Source: Pelargonium cotyledonis (lineage: Eukaryota; Streptophyta; Magnoliopsida; Geraniales; Geraniaceae). Taken from it: a DNA stretch of 64,000 bases. A program made the position numbers and the translations under genes. The stretch covers positions 1-64,000 of the forward strand of contig JAYMTA010000003.1 in NCBI GenBank assembly GCA_036897625.1. The letters are read 5' to 3'. Within the stretch, counting starts at the first letter, position 1. Each line of letters begins with the position of its first letter. Positions 38,791 through 53,272 of the stretch are shown in pieces. Below the pieces are notes generated by a model, which worked only from the letters and a program-made list of their open reading frames with translations, was not told the origin of the DNA and ran no database searches.

Positions 38791-40289
38791 CTTTAGTTGT
38801 ATAAAGCTTATCCCAGTAGCAACCGTGATCTTACTAGTATAGGGATCCCGGTTAGGAAGGATGCGTTAAATTTAGGCACCTTTTTGAATTCTCATAATAG
38901 AAAATTGAACATATTAGGGGTATTAGCTCTCGATAAAAAGCCTGCTTAATTTATGAGTTCGTATGATTTTAGGGTATAATAATAAAAGTATATAGCATTT
39001 TTAACATAAGGATTCAAGAGTTTCTTCAGGAAATTCCAGCTTTTTAAAGCTTTTGTAGCTAATCCAAGTAATTTTGATAACTACGCCTTCAAATTCTTAT
39101 GAATCAAATTTAGGATCTAGTCTTGAAGTCAAGTAATAAAAGAATTCCCGGACTAGACGAGGGGTAATTTCTTAATGCAGTTGCGAGAGGCTGTAAAGAT
39201 TACCGCTCAGGTTTACTAGGGACTCCAAAAAGTTCTATTTATTGACTCAAGGACAACTCGTTTTATGTAACAAGGTATATAAAAGGAATGCCTAAGCAGT
39301 ATAGGGCAGTGAAAACTAGGAATTCGCTTTAATTTTTGTATTTTATTTGATGTGGTGCTCTTTAGTTAGGGTACCCTCCTCCAATACTATGAGGGTCCTG
39401 GTATTACTGACTTTACTTATGCGATTTTCTCATTTACTTGAAATTTTAAGAGAGTTTGGTTACTACTAAAAAAGGGGTTCATTTGTATCCGAGTTATACC
39501 AGGAACAGTTTGTCTCAAAAGTATCTGCACTGAATTGTAAAAGCAAGAGTAGTCTTGCCGTAAATGCATTAGGTATTTTACATCTATTAAACTTCGTTCA
39601 GATCTTTCCGAGTTAGAGGGGCCCCTATATACTCAGGAAGGTTTTCGCGATACTCTTAATTTTATTTAGCTACAGGGTTTCTCACTAGGGTTCAGCTCTA
39701 GCTAAATAAAGTCAATAAAGGCATAAGATTAATTTAAAACCTTTCGTAGGGCCTCTTAAATGCGCTATAACGAGAGATTAAGACTTTGGTGTTCCCCCTT
39801 TTTAGTACATTTTAACCTATACTTTTTTTAAAATATCTGTTTTTATATTCATATCAGCTCCTTTTTGCTGGGTGCCTCTGTTCCGGATTTACCCGATAAT
39901 GCCTTTGCTTAAGTTCAGTCCGAGTAGAGATTACACGCATCTCAAAAGCCGCCTCTTATCTGTTTAGTTTTAAACTCTTTTCTTTTGTGTATCCTTCAGC
40001 CTAGCCATAGTTCCAGCTATCACTTTTAAGGAGTTCTTTAGTGCAAGGGCCCTTATTAGGACTTTCTGATCTACGAAACAGGGTATAGGTATATTAAAAT
40101 TCTGTTGTCATAAGAGATTAGCTAAATTAAAGTCTAATGTTTCTTAAAGGTTATGCTTTGTAGTTTATGGGCAGATATCTAATTAAAATCTAGTCAATAG
40201 TATATAGAATAGTCAGTGTTACCGACCAGAACGTAGTGGGAAGGTTAATGTAGGTAGTATACAAAGATAGTACATACTTACGTTATAGC

Positions 40290-40450
40290 CAACAGACCCC
40301 CTTATTTTATTCACACTCTTACTTGCATTAGAACTGGACCCCTCCTCTTTTAGAATCTGTATCTTGATACCTTTCCTCAGAAAGACCTATAAGCTTCTTC
40401 TCTGTACCCTTGTAGCTGTCTTGTTAGTCTTATGAAGCTCCCTCATGGGG
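40290..40450 (-). repeat. Pyrimidine-rich block, possible repeat partner
   Basis: A CT-rich segment sharing the GTAGCTGTCTT ... CTTATGA pattern with 38560-38790. The two blocks lie about 1.7 kb apart in the same orientation. Low complexity makes homology uncertain. Confidence 0.3.
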
Positions 40451-41014
40451 TTGATTTTAAAAACTTAGTTTATAGTCTAGGACCAGTCAACAAGGGATAA
40501 TGCTACTAACTGAATTTTCCAATTCATTCTTTGTGACTTCCTTCAATAAAGAGTTTGGTTTTAGGATAATACATAACTAAGGGGTAAGAATTGATATATC
40601 TTTATTGTTTTGTAGCTCTTCGGAATATTATATTGCTTGAATGAAGTAAAGAAACAAATATGCTTATTTTATAGAAGTGAACTCTTTTTTTTGAGTAGTT
40701 TTTCACATTTCAAGCATTTTTTGAAACTGGTTTTTATATGTAAAGTCAAAATATATAATACAAAGGGAGTCTTTACCGGATCTTTTTAATCCAAAAGCGA
40801 CTCCTCCAAACGGACTCCTTTGTTGAATAAATTACTCCTTTGTAAATTCAGGATAATTGATTAAAAATTAGTAGTTAATAAGTAGATACCTAAAGGTCAT
40901 CTTAATAATTTGTTTATTCCAAGGAAGTCGGGAAGCACTCGAGTACCTCAATAATAAGAAAGGGTTTTTCTAATGAAACAAATTCTTATAACGAGGCAGG
41001 TAACTATAAAGAAT

Positions 41015-41088
41015 CGGGACTGACAGGACTTGAACCTGCAACTTCTGCCTTGACAGGGCAGTGCTCTAACCAATTGAACTACAATCCC
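41015..41088 (-). tRNA. trnD-GUC: tRNA-Asp (GUC), plastid-derived type
   Basis: The complete cloverleaf reads on the minus strand. The acceptor GGGATTG pairs with CAGTCCC (one G-U) before discriminator G. The D arm is TTCAATTGGTTAGAG. The anticodon stem CTGCC/GGCAG is perfect around loop CTGTCAA, giving anticodon GUC. The T arm is GCAGG-TTCAAGT-CCTGT. The sequence is nearly that of plastid trnD-GUC, the form taken up by many angiosperm mitochondria. It decodes Asp in mitochondrial translation. CCA is not encoded and must be added. With trnW it is one of only two clean tRNA genes here, and two tRNA-like remnants lie just beyond its 5' end. Confidence 0.93.
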
Positions 41089-41116
41089 AATAAAGGCGTA
41101 TTATTAAAACTTAAGT

Positions 41117-41175
41117 AGAATCTCGATTTGAACCTTTCCGATTCTTTCAATAAGTGCTTTACCACCTTAAATCCT
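41117..41175 (-). pseudogene. tRNA-like remnant next to trnD
   Basis: The minus strand carries GGTGGTAAAGCACTT (D-arm-like), TTGAAAG (a possible anticodon loop with GAA) and AAAGGTTCAAATC (T-loop-like) at roughly tRNA spacing, about 30 bp from the 5' end of trnD. The stems are not convincing. The GAA loop hints at trnF but does not prove it. Confidence 0.3.
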
Positions 41176-41363
41176 TAAAAGAATATATACACTTTATACT
41201 TACTATATGGGAAAACATATACTATAAACTTATCACTAAGAACTATTTGTATTTAAGTGATTAAAAATGCCAGCTTTTTACTATAATTTATTACACGGCG
41301 TGATCTTATATTACTTCTACTTGTTATCTCAAATTTTTAGAGGGTTAACTGGGTATCATACAT

Positions 41364-41446
41364 CACAGTAACAGAATTTGAACCATTGATACAAAGATTG
41401 GAAAGGGGACTTTGCTATAACTAGGAAGCAGTTGAGCTATACTATA
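41364..41446 (-). pseudogene. Second tRNA-like remnant near trnD
   Basis: The minus strand has TATAGCTCAACTGC (D-arm-like), CCTTTCCAATC in the anticodon position and ATCAATGGTTCAAATTC (T-arm-like). The total span is slightly long and the stems are broken. With trnD and the remnant at 41117-41175 it makes a cluster of three tRNA-derived sequences within about 450 bp. Confidence 0.3.
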
Positions 41447-44400
41447 AAAATTATTAAGGATCAGACTAAATCCATAAACTTGTAATGAGAATAAAAAGTA
41501 ACACGAGTTTATTTGTCTCTTATGGAGTTAATATATTAGAAGGTTTTTATAAGGAGTAAAAAACAATATGTATGTTAGATATCTATTTCGAGGGAATTGA
41601 AGCGTTTAATACTTAAGTAGTTCATGCGGTTTTTTATTTTAAGAATTCAGTTCTTATGCTTTTATAGAAGCGTATGTTATAGTATCTTAACTTTCAAAAT
41701 ATTTGAGATTAAGTAGTATCTCTTAATGGTTGATCTTCGTATAAGTGCTTATAAAAGGTAAGAGTTTAAGGACTCTTAATACTGGGTTAGGAAATCCTTG
41801 TTTCAAGTTTTTTAAACAAGAAGAGCTCGAAGTTACTAAATTGACTCTCACTGTTAGTCCAAATCCAAGGTGCTTTCATACGTTTAATTCTGACCCCTTA
41901 TCTTTAAACTTACTTCAAGGTGGTTTACTAGGTGCACTTTTTAATAACTTAAATTTTCAATTTCTAAGGGCCCCATCCTAAGCTATTATCCAATAATTAG
42001 TTTAATCTTAGATTAAACACAGTTCAACTTCGCTGCTACTTTACACAATACAGAGAGACTTAAGGGGTTATGAGTTTTCTAGGGAAAGAATCCTCTTTAT
42101 AAGACTCCCCCTTCTTGTTAACACGTTTTCCTAGTCTTATAGTGCTTTATGTTTTAGATCTGATTCTTAATAAATAGTAAGGTAAGGCATAAATATTTAG
42201 CTGGCTCTTTTTTAATTCCTAATTAATATATAAAAGCCTTACCATTAGGTAAATATCTACCCCTGTCTTGTACAACTCGGACTACAGCATATCAGCAAAG
42301 ATAAAAGGGGGAAACCTCGTGATAAATACTGCTGATATGTCGCCTAACCAAACCCAGGATATAGATTACCAGGGTATAGCAAAAAAAGGGGTCTAAATTA
42401 AGTCATAAGAATTTGGGTATTATGAAAATGATGGGGTATAAGGTATCCAAGTTCTATCTAAGATACTATAAAGCCTTCCCTCCCTTCGCTGCGCTACAGT
42501 CAGGTATAACACTTACCTATGTACAATAGGGCTCTTTCCTCTCCATAGTGATAGCTACAAAGAATAAAATAGGAATCTATCTTAATAAGAATACAACTAT
42601 AATAACTACCATAAGAGGTATACTCTTCGTACAGCATTGGCGAATTAAAGTCATTTGCCTTTCCAAGACTTACTTTCTTGTAAAAAGAAATTGAATTCTT
42701 ATCTATAGGATATAGGAAGACTTGCCTTAGAGTTTTTTTACCAGAGAAGTTGTTAGGGATTTTTAATTCATTTACCCACAACGTATATAATACGAACTTG
42801 ACTTACATGAAAGTTAAGGATTCCCCTTATAATGGAATTCCTTGTTACTTATGACTTCCTACTCATTTTACTGAAAAAACAGGACTTTTAATTTGGACTT
42901 GAATTCCTCCTACTTACTATTTCTGGATTAGAGACTCCGGTGAAATCCTTCTTTACAATATATTCTAGAAAAAAACCTCTTTTAAAAGAAAAGGTTTCTT
43001 AGTTTTCCTTCCTACGAACTCTGCCTAACTAAAGATTTCATTTCTTACCTTATCTCATCAGAAAGATAAGAAAAAGCTTGACTTCTATACTATTTCTTTG
43101 GAAATTCTCTTTGATTCCTAGCACCTAAAAGCAGCTATATTTATTTCCATTTATAGGAATTCCCTTAATCTAAGAAGGGATCAAAGAACTTAGTGGGTTG
43201 CCTTAGTGTTCCTCTTTTCAATTTAAGTAAGGAAGTCCCAGTAAAGGAATACTGACTAAACATCTTTATATCTCAGCCAGTGTCCTATCTAAAAAGGAAT
43301 TATTATCAAAACAGGTAAACAAATTAACACAAGGAGTTTTTTATTCCTCATCAGAGTTTTCTTAAGGAGTTGACGCTTAGCTCAAATTGCAGGTAAAGCT
43401 TTTTCTTAATTCTGTAAGTTTCTAAATAAGAAAGTAAGTAGTAAAGTAAAAACTAAGAAAACTGGGAGTTTGTGCTCTCTAACCCCAGGGAGTCCTTGAT
43501 CTCTTGTTTGCTGGGGTCTTTTTCTTTAGAAGTCAGCTTCTGTAATTGAAAAGCCTCTAGAAAAGTCCAATGTGTAGGGTAGCGGGCTCTCTTAACAAAT
43601 GTGTTGACTATATCCTTATAATCCTCTCAAAAGCAGGGAAATAGGGTCCGTTTAGGAAATGGTTTATGTTTATAAAAAAGGGTCTTAGTCACATAGGGAT
43701 GGAAAACCCTTAATTGGCTTCCATTGGTTCTAATAATGTCCTTAGAGTCTCTGGTATAGTAGTAATTTCTTAGATACACAGAAAATTCTAATTAGGGCTT
43801 ACAAACTCTTACTTTTTAGTCCTTGTTCTAAGCCACGGAAAAGAAAAACTCGAGGACTGCAAGTAGGGTTACAAGGCAAAGAAATTCAAGAAAAGAGCCG
43901 CTTCCTAAAAAAGTAGGGAATATTAGGATTAGGTTTGACGTTTAAATCCGAGAAGAGACCCCCTTAGGCCAAGCCTGCTGATTGAGTGACAAATAACTTT
44001 TTTCTTAAACTAGTAGCATCAATTGTAAACTCTTAAAAGTCCCGTAAGAATAACCTAGATCTTTGGCTCAACAAGTAAGATAAGTAAGATTCGAACCCAC
44101 AAAAAGCAAGCAAAGGCTTTGTGCTACAGAGAGATAAAAAATAGTTGTAAATTTACTTACCGGATTACTCAATCCACCTATTCTACGCTTAGAAAAGGGG
44201 CTACCTCCAAAAACACACAACCAAGAAATTGAGTCTCGATAGTTTTAAAATTCCCCGATGCTTGTGACTAGTAAACCCATAATTATCAACAAATAGATCT
44301 TGCTTTGCTTAAGAAAATGCTCTTTATTTAGTACAAAGATGGGAACAGCTTTTTGTTATTTAGTATTATTGTAATTATAGAATATAGAGAAATTCTCCGT

Positions 44401-47400
44401 ACAAGTTCTTCTGACACAGGATTAGGGTTCCCCTACTTAAGTACAATCAATGTGGTTAATACATTAAAAGTTGTTCAAGGGGCTTCGCTAAAAGCTAATA
44501 AGGGTCTATAACTTACAAGCGTGTATGCCTTCATAAAAGTAACTTGACTTGGGTCGGGGACAAATAAGAAAACCCCTATCTTGAGCGGAACCTTTACACT
44601 TTAATTTTTTTAAAAAGATGTCACTTGGCTTATTCTAAGACTTAAATATTGGCAAGCTTCTATATTATTTTATGGATCGAAAATTTCTTGAAACTCTCTT
44701 CTGTACTAATGGACTCGCCTTAGGTTAAGAAAACGAATGAAAAAACTGAGTATAAATCTAGTGTTCACTAGTCTTTTTTTTCTTGCTTTACGTGTTAATA
44801 AAAGTGGAGTATGCCAAAGGTTCAACCCGTGTAAGTTATGGCTAATGTAAGGTATAAACCCTACTAAATTAAACCCACAAGTCAGCTAGTAAGAAGAAAT
44901 GAAGTCCCTTTAACTATTCTAGGAGTACTGACGAAGAATTTAATTAGATTTTTTCTTTGTAAATTGAGGTCTCCTTATACTCCAATTCATATGATCGGCG
45001 GCATAGCTACTCTCATGTATCTATTCCTAAAAGAAAGCATCCCCCACCTTATAGGGTAACCTGCTAGAAGTATAACAAGATTCCGAACTGCTACCCTGAA
45101 GGTTTTACCGATAAAGCTAGAGGTTTAGCACAAAGCCCAATCGGGAATGATCCCATGCAAAGGGGCTCCTTTATAAAAAAGAAGACTTTGGTTTTTGCTT
45201 TTTTATCTTATTTACTCAAGTTTTAGGCTCTCTGCTTTTCTGACCTAATCCTCCGGTTGTAATCTTAAATGCGAATGAGAGTGGTATGGTATAAAGAAAA
45301 AATAGTGAAATCCCGTCTAAATGGGGTTTCTAGAAGATATTTATTTAAAGTAGTCCAAAAGGTAGAGGATACCCTTACTACTTACCTACTGAGTTGCTAC
45401 TCACAGCTTAGGTAATCGTACTAGAAGCAAGTATATTTAGCAAGTAAAGTAATTGTTACAGGATTTTCAAGATTTTATTCCTAGATACTAATATGCTAGT
45501 ACGGCAATCACCCATATTATACTAAGCACCAGAACTAAAAGCCGCCTTTTATTATTGTTTTATAATAGACTTTTTTAGGTCTTACTTTAGGGATAGCTGA
45601 ATTAGACTTATCCTCTTATGATTATGACTTAGGCGACTGTAAAAAGCTTCTAAATCTTTTTAAAATTTCTATTATATTAGTATTAATTTATGAGGTCCTT
45701 TAGCCTTGGTCAGGTTATAACTGCAATAGAATGGGCAATTTAAGGATCAAACTCAAGCCCGCTAGGATTGGGAATTGAAGGGGGGGTGTACTCTAGTAAA
45801 GTTAAAAATATCCACGGATACAAATTAGGTAAGAGCAGGATTCAGGGCTGCTTGTACAGGGAAAGGCCTTATAATTAGAGTAAAGAGAGTAAACCCACTT
45901 GCTAGCTAGGGTAAATCTTAAGACTCACGTTTATCTATATTAGACCTAGTGGAACTATTAGCTTTAAAGAGAAAGTTCACCCTTGTTTTTGATATACAGA
46001 GGAATTCCTATATTGCTCTATAACCGACCGGATTCTTATCTATTACATAAGTAATATTAGATGCTCCGCGCATGAACAGTTGACAAACCACCAAGCGTGT
46101 CCAAGTACTTTCCTTTCTTTTACAGAAGGGGGTTCCACTTTTTGAAATACAATTATATTATATATTTTCTAAAATACAGACTAATAGAATAGAAGCTGGT
46201 TACGAGTAGTAAGAGAATTGAGAGAGCTAAAGTTACCCTATCTTCTCTATGCATAATCCGCTACTCACCTAAGGATTCTATTAAGAAAGATTACATCCAA
46301 CCGTTGTTAGAATCAAGTAAAGTTTTCTGACCAGCTTTCATAGCAGTAACGAGGGGAGATGGCTACTTTAGAAGCCTTATAAAAACTTAAGATATCTGAT
46401 ATAGTTGGTAATTGTCCTTTTAAATAAGGATTGCTCAAGGTAAATCTCTCGTATTTTATACTTGTTTTCTTTATTACTCGTTTACAAGGAGCCCTTTCAA
46501 ACTCTTTGCTCTACTTATATTTCCATAATATTTAATATTCTGGTTGGGATTTTAGTTACACCTCTGACTACTAAGAGCGAGAACCTCGCCAAAATCTTAG
46601 CCAGGGGCAACCCCCCTACTTACGGAAGAAACTCACAAGTCATATTTAAGAAATACTCAACGAGAAGCCCCTAATAAAGAATCCTAGCCTTTCGTTGGAT
46701 CTAAGTAATGCAAACAAAAACAAACTTGTACCAATTCCTTTATGGGAATCCTGATATAAAGATTCTCGAGATTATATACTAATTTCTGTATCATATGCCG
46801 CTACCTATGGAATACCCGAGTCCCGGCAAGAATAGTCAAAGGCTTCGCTTAGTAATCAGAAAAGACATTCCTGGACTATTGACTAAATCTGATTTAGACC
46901 CCTTTCTATTTGCTATTTTCCCAGTGTATTTTAAGAATGCAGACTCTTGAAGTATGCACGCGGGTTCCTGCAAAAAACAGCTGTAATAAAAAGGTAGATG
47001 TGCTTTAAAAAGGAGTATCCTTTCCTGAATTCCGAGCTCCTAATATTTTTTAACTAAGTATAATCTCATATAAACTAAAAAAGGGGATTAAATGAAGGTG
47101 TAACTTATGCTTAATTAAAGGCTTTCTTTTGATAAAAATCAGGGATCAGAGCAGCGCTATTATTCCGAGCTTATTATAACATCTCTTCTAAAGGAGCCCC
47201 GTAGCTAGATTTAGCTAGATTTTTAAGTCTATAAAGGTATTAATTGATTCATTCATACTAGGCACTCTTTTTGCTGGGTATATATTGTTACAAAAGAGGT
47301 ATCTTTTTCGAGAAATAGAAAGTTGTTATAAATTACAGATCCGTGCTACCACAGTACTAAAGCACAAAAATCTAGTCCATTAGAAGCGGGTATAAAGAAA

Positions 47401-50400
47401 TTGAGGGGCAATCTTCCAAGCAATTAGAATAGGAAAATCTTCCACTTCTGGAAAAAGAAATGAAGTTTTTAGTTACAGTCTACTTTTATAGGTTAACCAG
47501 TTACTACATTAGTTTTATATTGTCAGCTTTACTTCTACTTTACCTATTTAAAATTGTAACAGTAACATTATACCATTTCATTAGATTCTTATACACTTAC
47601 ATACATGGAGCTCCTAAATCAGATTACTAAAACAACTTAAAAGGAAGACTTATATAAAAACCATTACAATTACCGCCTCGCGCCAAGTATCTTAACTAGA
47701 TCTTATTCTTTATGAAAGGGACAGGTCTTCAACTCGTATTTTAACAAAGTTAAACCACGTCAGAAAGGTTTTGGGTTATACCAAGTTTGCTAGATAAGAC
47801 GCCTTTCTCTTGCTCTACCAAGAGGGTACTCTTTCAAAAAAAAAAAGTCAATTTATAGGTCCATTCCTCTGATAGTGACTTAGTGCAACCGGTAGTCTAA
47901 GTCATCAGCCGCAGGAGCTCTTTAGTTCGCAATATTGCAGTACATATATAGGAGTCTTCACTATCATGTAGTCGACAGAAGCATGCCCACTAGTGGGTTT
48001 TGCCAGCCACCGCACCTTACTAAACTAAATAGAACGCGTGTGTAAAGAAGACTCTAGGAATCCCAGGTCTCAGTCAAATTCCCAGTTTGACCCTTTCTAC
48101 TATCAGATAAACAATACCTTCTCGTCCACCCTATCTATTCTAATTATTTAGCTATTTTCGTATGTATCTCGTAACCTAGCTTCTAAGCAATATATCCGCC
48201 TCCGACTTCTAGCTACTAGAATGCCTTTAAGCTGGTATATGAAGCGCACGGGGAGGCTGCAAGAAGCAGCTTTTGTCCTGTAATTAAATTAACAATCGGG
48301 GGTTCCAGACGCCTTTTCTTTGGTATAAATCGACTAGAGAAAAACCCTAAAGTCTTATACAATTCTTTCATTAATCGAATTTAATGTCTAATAGGGAGCA
48401 CATGTACATGGTAAAGAACGAAAATCGCTTATCTTATCAGGCATGCTTTTTGGTACCAAAACAAGTCCTTTTCACTTTCAATGTAGGGTACCTTTTTTGT
48501 CAATATAGGATATCACTAAATCCTAAGGGGTGGGTAGGACTGTCTATTACTTACTATTAGGAACTTGTACTAAAGGACGACCCTATTCCTATACACAATA
48601 TAAAGGGGCTCACATAAGAAGGGTTACAATACCCCTTTTATTTAACCCCGAGTTTTCCAAATTTTTTGACAATAAGTAATAATAAGTTAACAAATTCCGT
48701 TGTTTTAGTTTTATTCATTTTGCTATATAGCGGACTAAACTTTTTCGAAAAAGAGAGCCCTCCCATAAACAAAAAATGTTCCTTCTAGCTTTGGTAGCCC
48801 TACTCTACTGGATAGCGGTACTTGTCTTGGTAGCCTTGGGGAGCCAGTATAGCCTTAGTTCTTAAAGTCTTCTTGTTGTTAGGAATCTTACCTCGTTTCC
48901 ATAGTAATTGGAGTCTTTTTAGACGGGTAGCTACAGAATACACGTAATACATGAGTTCAAGTCCCGTAGTATACTATAATAGAGAGAACTCTCCTACTTA
49001 GAAGGGCAGAAATATATAACAAAAGGGATTGCCTCGAGCTATGGAACAAGACAACCTTCAGCCTAAAAGAGAAGGAGATCTCTTCATTGGTTGACAATAA
49101 AGCTCTATTGACTTTTATTTCATTAATAAGTATTTATCTTATAAGGTAGACAGTGCATCTTAGTAGGGAGCCAGATTACTGGTGGAAACATGTCTGCTTT
49201 ATACTGCCTTTCTAAATCTTTGAGAAGTAATACAAAAAATCCTATGCTATTCTTGGTCAATTACCCGCTTTTATGTTGTACTATAATACACTCAGCTGGC
49301 TCTAAGTATTATGGGGTTGTCTCAGAAGAATATAAGGAATAGCAATCCTAGTACGTGTACTAAATTTTTGTACATTACTTTAAAAGCTGCTAAGGGTACT
49401 CCTTAGAAATTTAGAGATACAAGAACGTCCGCGTGTAACTCAAATCTAATAACTGACAAAAAAGAAAGTCTAAGCTCAAAAGGGTTTATAGTAAGAACCT
49501 TTTTGGTCTTAAGGAAAAAGCTGCAGGTTTTTAAGAAACTCCTACTAAAGTGTTAGAAGGGGGTTCTCGTTTCTTAGATCAGCGATAAGCTACCCTTTTT
49601 AGTACTACAAAACTCAAGGTATTCTCTAAAAAAGGAGTCTTAAGTCAAGGGTCTTACTATTTTTTCCTAGAAAAAGGGGGCTCGGGATACTGTTCGGATG
49701 AAGTCTTACAAAATTTGTATATAGTATAAGTAACCTCAAGGAGTTGTTTATGATCTAATAAAGTAGAAAGGGATACTGCTAGACTTAAATTCTCTTTATG
49801 CAAGATCGCAAACGAGGTCTATTTTATGAAATAGGATTCCCAAGCCTAGGTAAGGCTTATATAAATATGTATACTAGGAAAATTAATTACTGACTTTTGC
49901 CTTTTTCTGTAGGACAAACAAGAAAAGCTATTCGTGTATCCGACAAGGAAATAATTCTTGTATTTGTAATGACGTTTTTGTCAAATGCCGCTTTGGGCGA
50001 GGAACAGGGTCTAAAACTTTCTCTTTATTGTTAACAATGAAAAGCTACTACCAATGGCAAATAAATAGTAAAGGAGTCCTACCTTTACAAATAGTAAATA
50101 TGGAGGGGTCTCTTGGTACTTTAGAGAATACAGAAAGGGGTTCCTAAGGTTAAGAGAGTGAGAGTATAGTAAGTTTTTTTTAATGATTTTAAGGAAAGCA
50201 CTTTAGCAGCTCTATATCTTAGAAATTCAGGTTAACTGAAAACTTACTAGAAAGGGGGTATTGACTCTAAGTTGCGGAAGCATCTATAACTCTATAGTAA
50301 GGAGCCTTCGTCGAAGGTAAGAGTCTCCCTTAAGGGTTTTTCGGAGGCTATCCTCTGAAAGCAGTTAAATGCAAAAACATAAGCTCGGTAATTACAAGCA

Positions 50401-53272
50401 TCCATGAAACAGCTACAGGAAAAGAAAAAGTCAGTATACAGTTTATGTAAAAAATTCTGTACTACTAATTAATAAGTCTAACAAATTAGAAGAACCCTAC
50501 AAAACTTATATTCTAATTTATAGAAGCTGGTAAGTGAAGTACACTGCCAAAAAGCATTTCTTTATACAACCTAATATTAAGACAAAACTGAATACTCACT
50601 CAGATAAAGATAAGATTCCGGGAAAGAGGATGCCCTGATTTAAAACAAAAGTCTTCTTCTAAAGTCCTGCGTTTTACTTCTCTCAAGAATCGGTATCAGA
50701 CAAAAAAGGCTTTCCAAACTCTAGTTAACACATACCTATATATTTATATTGAAAAGAACAGATACATATTCCTAAGCCAGTTCTTATTATAAAAACCTCA
50801 AATTGTTGGTCTAAATCTAAAGTAGGAAACTCATATTTACAAAAGCTAGTATTTAACCGCTTAAGAAAGCAATTTCTAGTCTTACTCATAAGCTTAAGAA
50901 CTCTCAAAGATACTGAAATCACTCTATTTGACTTTTACAGGTGGATCTACAAACAAAGCAATAAAACCTAACAATGAAATTTACGCAGGGTCCTTGGTTA
51001 GTAAAAACTGACGTTATGACAAAACAAATAAGGATTCCATTCTCTTTAAAGTTTTAATGTATGTAATACGGAGAGTTCTCAGGGGGGAGTTAAAGAGGAA
51101 CAGTTATACTCGAGTTATTTAAGTTGAGACTCCTTTATATCTTACTTTATTTTGCTATTCCATGTTGTACAGCAAATATTTGAGTTTTGAGAGGCTGACC
51201 TCGTTCTTTGAAGAGGAGACTAAATGAGTAATACTGTATAATTCCTTACTATAAATGTAAGATCCTACCAGGGGAAAGGCTGTCTGACAACATAGACTCT
51301 CCGGACCTAACCTTCATACTTTACTTTAAGAGTGTCTCCTAAAAACTATAACCTCATACTACTAAAGTATGGGTATAGCGTCTAAAAGAAGCAAATAATA
51401 TAATGATACCCAGTGCAAAGAACTAACCAAGTACTCCGCAACTTTGTTTATTAACTTACTTAAGATACTTAAGACATAAGATTGCTCTTCCTACCCCAAA
51501 CTCACCGCCTTCGTATAGACTTTTTTGGTCTTATAATAGGTATAGCTCCCATTTCGTTTAGGATGTCGGTAGTCCGCTGTTTAAGTAATCTCTAGCTCTG
51601 AAAATTCGATAAAAATCCATAAATGTTAAAAACTCTCTTTCGAACCTCGTCTTCTTCAACATAATTTTATATAAGCTACTAAGTAATATAGTAATACCTA
51701 AAACTATGCCTGCTTATATATTAAAAGAGTAGTAAGCCTAAGAAACCCCTGCCGTTCTTATCTACATTTATGAATTGCCTACCTCGACTTTTTCATTAAG
51801 AGAAACTCTCACTTTTTCTAGTTCTAGTAAAGAATCCATCCTTTGTTGGTTAAAGCGAAGCGGCCCCTATCCTATTGCTAGATACAGGAGTTCTCGTATA
51901 TTACCGGGTTAGTGCTTATTTCTACTCTTCGTTTATAAAGGACTTAGACAAAGTAAAATCAGAGCCTCTTAGGTTTACAAAATCAACTGGGTTTAATCCC
52001 TTTGAGGAAACTACGAAAGCTATTCAGTATATTAGAATTTTGTTCCATAGTTTTGCCTTCTCTATTAATCACAAGAGTTTCGAAAAGCGTGTAAGGCAAA
52101 GTTTTTAGGTGGTTCAGCCTAGTATTAGTATTAGCAAGCTTCGGTATAGCTCAACTCCTACCTTAATACTAAAATTTTCTACACTGAATTACTCGTTTTT
52201 TGTAACATTGACTACTCCTAAAAGGTATAAAATTTACCAAAAGAAAAGTTTGTTATAGGAATTCGTTTTTAGCTTATTATAATTTTTGTATTTTACTCGT
52301 AGGATTTAAGAACTAAATGTATCCAAAAAAGGAAGAGTCCCTCACGTGAAGAGGGGCTTTTAAAGTACACTTTTTAATCCAGTAAACAATAAAGAGGCTC
52401 TATTCTTCCTAATTCAAAGCCTAAAGTTTAGGGGACACCTAAGTTCTTTAGATCAAAGACTGTCCTCAAAGGAGCAATCTATAACTACCCAATAATATAC
52501 TCCCAAGTAATTAATTAAAAGTAGGGAGCAACCAGTAATTCGTTGAATACCCCCCCTTACCAATGGGCTCTGGTGTAAATAGTTTTAAGACAAAGGATTT
52601 GCTACACCACGATTTTCTTTATTTATTTAACTTCTACTTGAATGTGGTTACTCTTCTCTTTCCCAGGCCCTATAAAAATCTTGCTATTTTTATCCCTTTT
52701 CTATTTCTATGATAAAAAGGGTATCAGACTCTAGAACTACAGAGAGCTTATAGTTGCATTCCTTACATGGGCTTGTGGAGCTACATGAAAACAAAGGAAA
52801 GGACAAATCTTATCGCTTTTGGTTGGGACTTTTAAAGGCAATATAAACTAACTTCTTTTTCAAGTTTCTTAATACCCTAGTTATAATAGAAAGCTTCTTC
52901 TTGAGCTAACACAAGACTTGAACCTCTGACATTCATGTTTCAATTTTTTTCTAACTTTAATTTTTATATGTACGGAATTTCAGAGCTTTCCTCGGGCAGA
53001 TAGGGTCAAATACATTTTAATACTACTAGCCGGGGTTGTCCCTTTTACTCTCTCTAATTTTTTACAACAAAGTCTCATAATAAGTCCCACATTACGAAAT
53101 TACTATCAGAAACCCGCATAAAGAAAGCGAAGAAGATTTCTGGCTGATTAATATTAAGGTTTGTGTTAAGAAGCAGGGGACTTCAAATAGTAATATTGTA
53201 TTAACTATCATAAATGTTCAAGAGTTCGTACCAAGCTAACGGATTTCAGGTCAAAGCAACTAAAAAGTGAAA
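41447..53272. other. AT-rich spacer between the trnD cluster and trnW
   Basis: Frames reach 93 codons (42500-42781, -), within chance. T-arm-like words occur near 44090, 48950 and 52915 (44090 with a possible broken tRNA around it). Nothing else is recognised. Confidence 0.7.
47202..47221 (+). repeat. Tandem repeat, 10-bp unit x 2
   Basis: TAGCTAGATT occurs twice without a gap. Confidence 0.85.

Larger units (their letters stand above)
34602..41014. other. AT-rich spacer between nad6 and trnD
   Basis: No coding or RNA gene is recognised. It contains the AT microsatellite at 37009 and the two pyrimidine-rich blocks at 38.6 and 40.3 kb. No nad6 or mttB remainder follows the stop codon. Confidence 0.7.
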
